Source: CAZEJK01 sp964512045
GTDB lineage: Bacteria > Acidobacteriota > Thermoanaerobaculia > Thermoanaerobaculales > Sulfomarinibacteraceae
Length of the DNA: 5,124 bases
Assembly (NCBI GenBank): GCA_964512045.1
Contig: CAZEJK010000342.1
Coordinates: 1 to 5,124, forward strand
Direction of reading: 5' to 3'
Within the stretch, counting starts at the first letter, position 1, and every line of letters begins with the position of its first letter. Positions 1 through 5,124 of the stretch are shown piece by piece. The position numbers and the translations under genes were made by a program. A model generated the notes under the pieces. It was not told the DNA's origin. It searched no databases and saw only the letters and a list, made by a program, of their open reading frames with translations.

Positions 1-2049
1 TGGGTGATCTGGGGCAGCGAGGGCCACGACGGCTCGACGTCGGGGAAGTTCGGAGATGGTAGCTCGTATGCAGACAATGCTGACGAAGGCTTGCGAGCCG
101 GTGGCGACACGGGAATCGTCCTTCCCGGAGACGCCGACAGCATCACTCTCACGTTCTGGCATCGTTATGGCTTTGAGAACCGATGGGATGGCGGGATGCT
201 CTGGTACTCAACGACGGGCGCCACGAGCGGATATCAGCAGGTCCCGGATTCCGACCCGGGAACCGGGCCCTACCTGACGAGCCCAGCCTACGACAATACA
301 CTTAGCGACTTCTGTGCTCCCTCATCGGCGCCTCCGGCCGGAACAGAGATCTGGACCTCGAGCCAGAGCTGGGAGCAGGCGACGGTCGATCTCACGGATC
401 TTGCAGGCAGCACGCTCTGGCTGGCGTGGCGAGCGATCTCCGACTGCTCGAACACCGCCGAAGGTTGGCTCGTCGACCAGGTGCGCATCGAGGCCTCCTA
501 CTCCAACGTCTGCGGCGACCCGAGCCCCGGGCCGGTGGAGTACCTCACCGTCCGGTCGACGCATCAGACGAACGATCTGCAGTGGATGACGCCGGACGTT
601 GGCACCTACGGGCGGACGCGTATCTGCTGGGACACGAGCTCCTTCCCGGCAGACCCGGACGCCTGTGCGAGCTCCCACGACCATACGTCCACCGCACAGG
701 GCTCTCGTGCCACCTGGCCTCACACCGGGCTTGCCAACGAAAGCACGTACCGCTACTCGGTGTGGGCCGATGACGGCAGCGACGCGACTGCGGACTGGTC
801 GTCCGTTACACAGGTGACCGGCCGGCCGGAGGACACCACCGACCCGAGCAACCCCGTCGAGTGGATCTACACGACAACCGCATCGGCTCTGGCGCCGCCT
901 GGGATCGGCTCTGCCTACGCGGTTGCCAACGATCGGGTGCTGCACTCGATCGTGGACGGTACATCCGGCGGCACCTGGCCTGCGACATGGGTACCGATGC
1001 CGATGAACGCCCCGTCGCAGCAGCGGCCTGCCGCCGTGGTGTTCGACGACACCACCGGGCCCAGCGGCGCCGGCAAGGCGGTTTTCCTGTCCTCGCAAGA
1101 CGGTCGGGTGTACGCGGTGGACGCCGACAGTGGCGCCGAGCTGTGGTCCTCGGCGGACCTCGGGATGGTGCAGGCGGCCCCCGGAGCGGTCTTCACCGAG
1201 TTCGGTGGGGACCACAACCTGGTGTTTGCTGGTACGCGCAACGCCCTGGAAAACAACCGCCTGGTCGCCCTCAACGTGGCCGACGGAACCACCGCATGGG
1301 AGTTCACCAACTCGGCCGCGCAGGGTGGCGACGGCGCCGGCATCGGGATCATCTCCGGTCAGCCGGCCGTCAGCTATGCGACGAACCGCGTGTACTTCAC
1401 CTCGCGTGAGCGCGCCGGCGGCTCCGCAGACACCGTTTGGTGCATCAGCTTCACCGGCAACACGTCCACCGATGTCCAGCTCGAGTGGTCAGAGGCGATC
1501 GGCAGCACCGACTCGGGTCCGAACATCGTCGACGGCGTGCTCTACGTCGGTACCAACGACTCGAAGGTGTACGCCCTGGATGCCGGCACAGGGGCGCCCG
1601 CCTGGAGCACCCCGTTCGACTGTGGAGACGGTCCCATCAAGGGGTTCCCCTGGCTGCGCAGCGATCCCGGCGGGACACTCGTGTTCGTTGCCACGACCAA
1701 CACCGTCTGGCGGCTGCAGAGCACCGGCGCCAGCGCAACCTGTGACTGGTCGACAGAAGCCAACGCTCAGTGCACTGGGACCGGCTCATCCGTGAGCTCT
1801 CCGTCGGTGCCGCTACTGATCCCCGGAACCACCGATCTCATGGTGGGATCGTCCGATGGTCGGCTGTATCAGCTTTCCGCTGCCGATGGCACCGCCACGG
1901 TCTCGTCGCTGCTCGGAGGCGGCAGCGCTGTGGTCGGGAGCCCGACGCTCGACACCCGCAACGATCTGATCTACGTGGGAACCGAAGCAGGCTCGCTGTA
2001 CGCCGTCACGGCGCCACTCCAGCGGGCGATGAGGAGAGTATCCCGATGA
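1..2049 (+). CDS. Secreted multidomain protein with PQQ-type beta-propeller (5' partial)
   Basis: The reading frame is open from base 1, so the true start lies upstream; the GTG at base 4 is not taken as the start. Numbering from base 1 gives 682 visible residues. Residues ~35-165 resemble a MAM or immune-inhibitor-A-like beta-sandwich: a 'TLTFWHRYGFEN' strand, then a 'WLVDQVRIEA' strand typical of such jelly-roll domains. Residues ~170-275 look like a fibronectin-III domain. Residues ~285-672 carry about eight degenerate PQQ/quinoprotein-like repeats, for example 'GRVYAVDADSGAELW', 'SKVYALDAGTGAPAW' and 'GSLYAV', which suggests a 7- or 8-blade propeller. Scattered cysteines and Thr/Ser/Gly-rich loops fit an exported protein, but the signal peptide would lie outside the window. 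No C-terminal membrane anchor is seen; the chain ends in a short basic tail 'RAMRRVSR'. The stop overlaps the next ATG, so the two genes are probably translated together. A binding or scaffolding role is more likely than dehydrogenase activity, because no cofactor residues can be assigned. The domain calls are by eye. Confidence 0.85.
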   Translation, partial: WVIWGSEGHDGSTSGKFGDGSSYADNADEGLRAGGDTGIVLPGDADSITLTFWHRYGFENRWDGGMLWYSTTGATSGYQQVPDSDPGTGPYLTSPAYDNTLSDFCAPSSAPPAGTEIWTSSQSWEQATVDLTDLAGSTLWLAWRAISDCSNTAEGWLVDQVRIEASYSNVCGDPSPGPVEYLTVRSTHQTNDLQWMTPDVGTYGRTRICWDTSSFPADPDACASSHDHTSTAQGSRATWPHTGLANESTYRYSVWADDGSDATADWSSVTQVTGRPEDTTDPSNPVEWIYTTTASALAPPGIGSAYAVANDRVLHSIVDGTSGGTWPATWVPMPMNAPSQQRPAAVVFDDTTGPSGAGKAVFLSSQDGRVYAVDADSGAELWSSADLGMVQAAPGAVFTEFGGDHNLVFAGTRNALENNRLVALNVADGTTAWEFTNSAAQGGDGAGIGIISGQPAVSYATNRVYFTSRERAGGSADTVWCISFTGNTSTDVQLEWSEAIGSTDSGPNIVDGVLYVGTNDSKVYALDAGTGAPAWSTPFDCGDGPIKGFPWLRSDPGGTLVFVATTNTVWRLQSTGASATCDWSTEANAQCTGTGSSVSSPSVPLLIPGTTDLMVGSSDGRLYQLSAADGTATVSSLLGGGSAVVGSPTLDTRNDLIYVGTEAGSLYAVTAPLQRAMRRVSR
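2031..2036 (+). promoter_or_regulatory. Ribosome binding site for the small secreted protein
   Basis: GAGGAG lies inside the last codons of the propeller gene, 9 bases before the ATG at 2046 and 12 before the second ATG at 2049. The spacing favours the first ATG. Confidence 0.6.
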
Positions 2050-2568
2050 TGTCACGTACACTCGTTATTGCCGCACTGCTCCTCACACTGGTACAGGTGG
2101 CTCCTGCGGAGGAGCCGATCAGCTTCTGTGCGCGCCTGACCGCGGTGCCGGTTGACGGCAGCTCGGCTGTTGGGCAGCGTGCGGAGTTCTCGGCACGGGA
2201 GATCACTGATCTCGAGCTGCGGTTTCTGCTGACCGGCAGGGTCAGTGGCGACCATACTCTCGAGGTGAAGCTGACCACGCCGAACGGGCACCACTATCAG
2301 ACCCTGACCGCCCCCGTGACAACCGACAGCGCACGCTCGGGGANNNNNNNNNNAGGAGGTTCCGACCTACCCGCGACCACTCCCGGTACAGCAGCTGACA
2401 CCTGTCACTCGCGCAGGGGGGACAGCGTACGAGACCAGCCTTTCGTTTCCCGTTGGCGGAACCACGATCGTCACAAGCTCGCTGTACGGGATGTGGCGGG
2501 TCGAGGTGCTCCTGGACGGAGTCCCCGCCTCCTGCGAGATCCTCAACGTTTTCTGGTTGCAGGAGTAA
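2046..2568 (+). CDS. Small exported protein of unknown function, interrupted by an assembly gap
   Basis: I do not recognise a named family. The start is ATG 2046, which shares bases with the TGA of the preceding gene (ATGA overlap) and has a good GAGGAG site. A second ATG follows at once. The N-terminus is a classical Sec signal peptide: MMSR, a hydrophobic stretch 'LVIAALLLTLVQVA', then a likely signal peptidase I site after 'APA' (residue ~21). About 99 residues precede the N run. They include 'LEVKLTTPNGHHYQTLT', which looks like beta strands. After the gap the matching frame is the one starting at 2356, and it reads 70 residues to TAA 2566-2568, with 'VGGTTIVTSSLYGMWRVEVL' and a Cys shortly before the end. 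With the Cys just after the cleavage site it could form a disulfide. The whole looks like a single beta-sandwich domain of about 170 residues acting outside the cytoplasm. With the gap counted as 10 bases the two halves are out of frame; a gap divisible by three restores one ORF. The tight coupling suggests it works with the propeller protein. Confidence 0.7.
2344..2353. other. Assembly gap (10 N)
   Basis: Ten consecutive N fall inside the small exported protein gene. A round number of N usually marks a scaffold join of unknown length rather than ten missing bases. For the two coding halves to be one gene, the true length must be a multiple of three. Zero is also possible and would read Gly-Lys-Glu-Val across the join. 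Confidence 0.95.
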
Positions 2569-2651
2569 GCTGCCGGCACGATGGGAGCCAGGGGACGCAG
2601 CGCGCAGTCGGTAGCGGAGGCGGACGCACCGCCAGTAGAACGAAACGGGAT

Positions 2652-2658
2652 GAGGTGA
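2652..2658 (+). promoter_or_regulatory. Ribosome binding site deciding the PqqD-like start
   Basis: GAGGTGA, with its GAGG core ending 5 bases before ATG 2661, fixes the start of the PqqD-like protein. The same frame stays open upstream, through bases that code for the preceding gene in another frame, so this site is what rules out a longer N-terminus. Confidence 0.65.
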
Positions 2659-2660
2659 GC

Positions 2661-3089
2661 ATGGGCGTACATCCGTGTGATCATATTGCGTGGCGCACGA
2701 TCGACGGCGAGGCTGTGGTCGTGGACCTTCGATCGAACCGCATGTACGGCTTCAACCGGGAGGCAACTGCGGTCTGGGAGGCGCTCGAACGCGGAAGACC
2801 GCTCGAGGAGCTCGTCCACTGTCTGACCGACGTCGAAGATCCACCGGGCGACCCACCACCTGCGGTCCTCGACGCACTCCACAGCTTCCTCCACCAGCTC
2901 GTCACGCTTGGCCTGGCCGAGGGAGTCCCACCCTCAGCCGGTGCACGCACGGACGATGATGAGATCAACGAGCGTCTTGCGTACACGCCTCCGAAGATCT
3001 CGTGGCAACAGGAGGTGCGAAGCTACGGCTCGTCGTGTGGATTCGCTCCTGGTGAGACCGGTGCGTGCGACACCGCCGCGTACGAGTAG
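2661..3089 (+). CDS. PqqD-like (RRE) protein with a precursor-like C-terminal tail
   Basis: The protein has 142 residues; stand-alone PqqD proteins are usually about 90. Residues ~8-88 match the PqqD fold by pattern. A short beta region reads 'EAVVVDLRSNRMYGFNREA', where the 'D-x-x-(S/N)-x-x-Y/F-x-F/L-N-x-x-A' pattern is typical. Helices follow through 'AVWEALERGRPLEELVHCL' and 'LDALHSFLHQLVTLGLAE'. PqqD-type RRE domains bind the leader of a ribosomally made peptide and present it to a radical SAM partner. Residues ~91-105 form an acidic linker (TDDDEINE). Residues 106-142 are unlike PqqD: 'LAYTPPKISWQQEV', then a Gly/Ser-rich end with C126 and C136 and final residues 'CDTAAYE'. This resembles a small RiPP precursor joined in frame. 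No ATG, GTG or TTG lies in frame shortly before the tail, so it is not made separately from a usual start. The radical SAM gene follows 33 bases later and is the likely partner. The tail might instead bind metal or serve as a docking element. Confidence 0.85.
   Translation: MGVHPCDHIAWRTIDGEAVVVDLRSNRMYGFNREATAVWEALERGRPLEELVHCLTDVEDPPGDPPPAVLDALHSFLHQLVTLGLAEGVPPSAGARTDDDEINERLAYTPPKISWQQEVRSYGSSCGFAPGETGACDTAAYE
2946..3086 (+). other. Putative RiPP precursor-like tail (residues 96-142 of the PqqD-like protein)
   Basis: The segment starts with an acidic linker and continues with Y108-x-P-P-x-I113, W115, then Y122, C126, F128, C136 and Y141 among many Gly, Ser and Thr. The two Cys are separated by nine residues. 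Candidate targets for radical SAM chemistry are the Cys residues (thioether links) or the aromatic residues (carbon-carbon or ether links). The core assignment is inference from composition and position; no homologue was compared. Confidence 0.5.
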
Positions 3090-3122
3090 TGTGAGCCCAT
3101 CGGTCTTCCAACCCGTAGGGCC

Positions 3123-4157
3123 GTGACGCCCATGCGACATCGCTCGAGCTTTGCCCAAGCGCTCGACGCAGCGGACCGAGCCCACGTCCCGATCGAAGCG
3201 GCCCTCGAGCTGACGCATCGGTGCAGCCTGCGATGTCGCCACTGCTTTCTCGACCACGGGTCCGACAGGCAGCCGGTTCGCACCGCTCGGTGGCTTGAGC
3301 TCGTCGACGAGCTCGCCGACGCCGGCACCCTGTTTCTCTGTCTGACAGGCGGAGATCCGCTGCTCCATCCGGACTGGCTGGAGATTGCTCAACATGCTCG
3401 CCAGCGCCGGTTCGCGATCCGCGTGTTCACCAACGCGACCTCGGTCAGCCGCGAGACGGCCTGTCACCTGGCGGCCCTTCACGCTCGGGTCGAGGTGTCG
3501 GTGCTCAGTCTACGGCCGGAGGTCCACGACCATCTCAGTGGCGTTTCGGCCCAGCTCGAGGCGGTTCGAAGCGGCCTCGCACACCTCGCCGATGCTGGTC
3601 TCCGGCTTCGCATCAAGATGCCGGTGGTGCGCGCGAACCTCGACGAGCTGGAGGCGATCGCCGCACTCGCAGATCAGCTCGGAGCCGAGCTGTCCGCCGA
3701 CGCGCGGATCATCCCGTTGCGATCAGGCGGCCTGAGCCCACTGGCACAACGGCTCACCGACGCGGAGCTCGACCGCTTCCTCGACACGCCGTGGGGAGCT
3801 CAGGAGCCGCGAGATCATGTGGCGCCGTCCCCGGACGCGGAACCGTGCGGCGCAGGCCGGCGGTTCTGCACCGTCACCGCCCACGGTGATGTGCTCGCGT
3901 GCATGGCGTTGCCGGAGGTCGCCGGAAGCATTCTCGAGGCGTCCTTTGCCGACATCTGGGAGAGCTCGCCGTGGCTGAACCGCCTCCGTCGGCTCCGGCT
4001 TCGAGACCTCCATGACTGCGCATCATGTCCCGACCTCGTGCGCTGCGGCCGCTGCCCCGGACAGGCGCTGTCCGAGGATGGCGACCTCCTCGGTCCTGCG
4101 AGCTGGTCGTGCCGACACGCTGCACTGCTCCGTCTCCGCAGAACGCGTTCCGCATGA
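3123..4157 (+). CDS. Radical SAM/SPASM peptide-maturase-like enzyme
   Basis: The protein has 344 residues from GTG 3123, or 341 from the in-frame ATG 3132. The GTAGGG at 3115-3120 is only 2 bases from the GTG and 11 from the ATG, so the start is unsettled. The radical SAM cluster motif is C34-x3-C38-x2-C41 ('CSLRCRHC'), followed by the 'LTGGDPLLHPDW' SAM-binding loop (GGDP in place of the common GGEP). A C-terminal SPASM domain is clear: C242-x12-G255-x4-C260, then C299-x2-C302-x5-C308-x2-C311 and C330. These would hold two auxiliary [4Fe-4S] clusters. Enzymes of this class (PqqE, sactionine and ranthipeptide synthases, anaerobic sulfatase maturases) use a 5'-deoxyadenosyl radical to modify peptide or protein side chains in the cytoplasm. 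The enzyme has no RRE domain of its own, which fits the separate PqqD-like protein just upstream. The substrate is most simply the tail of that protein. The exact chemistry cannot be read from the sequence. Confidence 0.92.
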   Translation: MTPMRHRSSFAQALDAADRAHVPIEAALELTHRCSLRCRHCFLDHGSDRQPVRTARWLELVDELADAGTLFLCLTGGDPLLHPDWLEIAQHARQRRFAIRVFTNATSVSRETACHLAALHARVEVSVLSLRPEVHDHLSGVSAQLEAVRSGLAHLADAGLRLRIKMPVVRANLDELEAIAALADQLGAELSADARIIPLRSGGLSPLAQRLTDAELDRFLDTPWGAQEPRDHVAPSPDAEPCGAGRRFCTVTAHGDVLACMALPEVAGSILEASFADIWESSPWLNRLRRLRLRDLHDCASCPDLVRCGRCPGQALSEDGDLLGPASWSCRHAALLRLRRTRSA

Positions 4158-4167
4158 GAACGAGCAA

Positions 4168-4189
4168 CGGCCACCCCGTGAGGTGGCCG
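4168..4189. terminator. Bidirectional hairpin between convergent genes
   Basis: A perfect 8-bp stem, CGGCCACC (4168-4175) with GGTGGCCG (4182-4189), closes a 6-base loop CCGTGA. Past a small internal loop the flanks GAGCA (4162-4166) and TGCTC (4194-4198) can also pair and lengthen the structure. It begins 11 bases after the radical SAM stop and lies 38 bases beyond the thiolase stop on the other strand. There is no strong T tract on either side, only T-containing runs, as is common in high-GC genomes, so it may serve both genes. Confidence 0.7.
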
Positions 4190-4227
4190 CTGGTGCTCAT
4201 CTCTATCGAGCCGTCAGTACGCTCGGA

Positions 4228-5124
4228 TCAGTCTCCGGCGCGTTTCAAGACGGTGCACACGGAGGCGCAGATGGGTCCACCGATGTTGAAGGTGGCCGCC
4301 ATCTTCGGGTTGGCCACCTGCAGCTCCGACGGCGCCTTGCCCAGCAGCTGCCACGCAGACCATCCAACCATCGCGACCCCCGTGGCGCCCACGGGGTGGC
4401 CCTTGGCAATCAGGCCACCGGAGGTGTTGATGGCGCACTGTCCGTCGACGTTGGCCTTGCCGTCCTTCCAGAACTGCGCTCCCTTGCCGTACTCCGCCTG
4501 CCCGATGACCTCCGCACCGATCGCGCCCATCACCGTGAAGCAGTCGTGGATCTCGGCGACGTTGACATCGTTCGGCGAAGCTCCGGCCATCGCATAGGCC
4601 GCGTTCATGGCGGCGAACGCTCCCGCCGGCCGCAGGACGTCGCGCCCTTCCTTCTTCAGCGGATCCGTGGCCTGGCCGTAGCCCGCGATCTCGACACAGT
4701 CGGCCACGTTGACACCGAGCTTGGCGAGGCCCTGCTCGGTGGCCACGATCATTCCGGCGTATCCGTCGGTGATCTGCGAGCAGTCGTAGGTCTTGAGCGG
4801 CAAGCCCTCGGCGATGTACCGGTTGCGGCCGCCGATGGCGGTCGCCTCCTCCAGCCCCACCGTGATCCCCTGCATCTGGGCGTAGGGGTTGTGCTGAGCG
4901 TTGGCGTACTCGATCACCGAGATCCGGGCCAGGTCCTCCTCGGTGACGCCGTGGGTCTTCATGTACGAATCCATCACCTCGGCGAACAGGTGCGGGAAGA
5001 TGAACACCTTGCCCTCGCGCTCGTCCGGGTGGGAGAAGTACCCCAGCACCTTGCCGATCAGCGCGCCGTCCATCTTGCCCTGGTCGTTGCGCATCTTCTC
5101 GAAACCGACCGCGATGCCAACGTC
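4228..5124 (-). CDS. SCP2-type thiolase / acetyl-CoA acetyltransferase-like protein (5' partial)
   Basis: The frame stays open to the window edge ahead of the internal ATG at 5094, reading 'DVGIAVGFEKMRND', so the N-terminus is missing. The visible part is 298 residues, about three quarters of a usual ~390-residue thiolase. C-terminal motifs are intact: 'HDCF' (residues 193-196), 'NTSGGLIAKGHPVGATG' (233-249, with the catalytic GHP histidine) and 'NIGGPICASVC' near the end. 'YANAQHNPYAQMQ' is also typical of SCP2/SCP-x-like thiolases. The nucleophilic cysteine in the N-terminal half lies outside the window. Such enzymes cleave or form 3-ketoacyl-CoA in the cytoplasm, in fatty acid, sterol or other acyl-CoA breakdown; some relatives in this broad family have lost or changed activity. 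The gene converges on the radical SAM gene, with 70 bases and a hairpin between them, so it probably belongs to a separate transcription unit. Its substrate cannot be assigned. Confidence 0.9.
   Translation of the reverse strand, partial: DVGIAVGFEKMRNDQGKMDGALIGKVLGYFSHPDEREGKVFIFPHLFAEVMDSYMKTHGVTEEDLARISVIEYANAQHNPYAQMQGITVGLEEATAIGGRNRYIAEGLPLKTYDCSQITDGYAGMIVATEQGLAKLGVNVADCVEIAGYGQATDPLKKEGRDVLRPAGAFAAMNAAYAMAGASPNDVNVAEIHDCFTVMGAIGAEVIGQAEYGKGAQFWKDGKANVDGQCAINTSGGLIAKGHPVGATGVAMVGWSAWQLLGKAPSELQVANPKMAATFNIGGPICASVCTVLKRAGD

Noticed and set aside
322..1215. A 297-codon minus-strand ORF opposite the propeller gene
   Set aside because: It is rich in Arg, Gly and Pro with no recognisable motif, and lies opposite a well-supported gene; it is a typical high-GC shadow frame.
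2354..2359. AGGAGG right after the N run, a perfect Shine-Dalgarno match
   Set aside because: No start codon follows at a suitable distance, and the bases fit the coding frame of the small exported protein.
2581..2658. A 25-codon ORF (MGARGRSAQS...) as a possible separate precursor peptide
   Set aside because: It has no Cys or aromatic residue and no well-placed ribosome binding site; the nearest AGGAG is about 15 bases upstream. It is more likely chance in an intergenic spacer.
1770..3089. A single long ORF covering the end of the propeller gene, the small exported protein, the N gap and the PqqD-like protein
   Set aside because: It changes meaning along its length. Up to 2045 it is an out-of-frame shadow of the propeller gene, 2046-2343 is the true small-protein frame, and after the gap it is out of frame until the PqqD-like ATG at 2661. 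Its continuity depends on the arbitrary 10-base gap.
4025..4597. A 190-codon plus-strand ORF crossing the radical SAM end, the terminator and the thiolase gene
   Set aside because: It overlaps two well-supported genes and the hairpin and has no coherent domain; it is a shadow of the thiolase coding strand.
1..5124. CRISPR arrays, tRNA or rRNA genes, insertion sequences, attachment sites
   Set aside because: No regularly spaced repeats, tRNA-like cloverleaf, rRNA segment, transposase or flanking inverted repeats were seen on either strand by reading.

Overview
This is a high-GC bacterial window. A 10-base run of N marks a scaffold join, so it probably comes from a draft or metagenomic assembly. 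The mix of genes (a large secreted beta-propeller protein, a PqqD-like protein beside a radical SAM/SPASM enzyme, and an SCP2-type thiolase) would fit a myxobacterium-like or other environmental high-GC lineage. That placement is inference only, because no rRNA or other taxonomic marker is present.

Layout. Bases 1-2049 (+) hold the 3' part of a large exported protein: a beta-sandwich (MAM-like) region, a fibronectin-III-like region, then a PQQ-type beta-propeller. Its stop codon overlaps the ATG of a small protein (2046-2568, +) with a clear signal peptide; this gene is broken by the N gap at 2344-2353. After 92 bases comes a 142-residue protein (2661-3089, +). It has an N-terminal PqqD-like domain (a RiPP recognition element) and an unusual C-terminal tail with two cysteines. 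A radical SAM enzyme with a SPASM domain follows at 3123-4157 (+). A strong hairpin at 4168-4189 separates this + strand set from a convergent thiolase gene (4228-5124, -), which is cut by the window end.

How the genes may work together. All four + strand genes are closely spaced, with no visible terminator between them, and could be one operon. The main point of interest is the PqqD-like protein. Its extra tail of about 45 residues (Y-x-P-P-x-I, a Trp, then a Gly/Ser/Cys-rich end) looks like a RiPP precursor peptide joined in frame to its own recognition domain, next to a plausible radical SAM maturase. I infer a compact peptide- or protein-modification cassette in which the recognition domain and the substrate are one polypeptide. 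The two upstream exported proteins may be its cell-surface partners. The thiolase looks like ordinary acyl-CoA metabolism and is probably outside the cassette.
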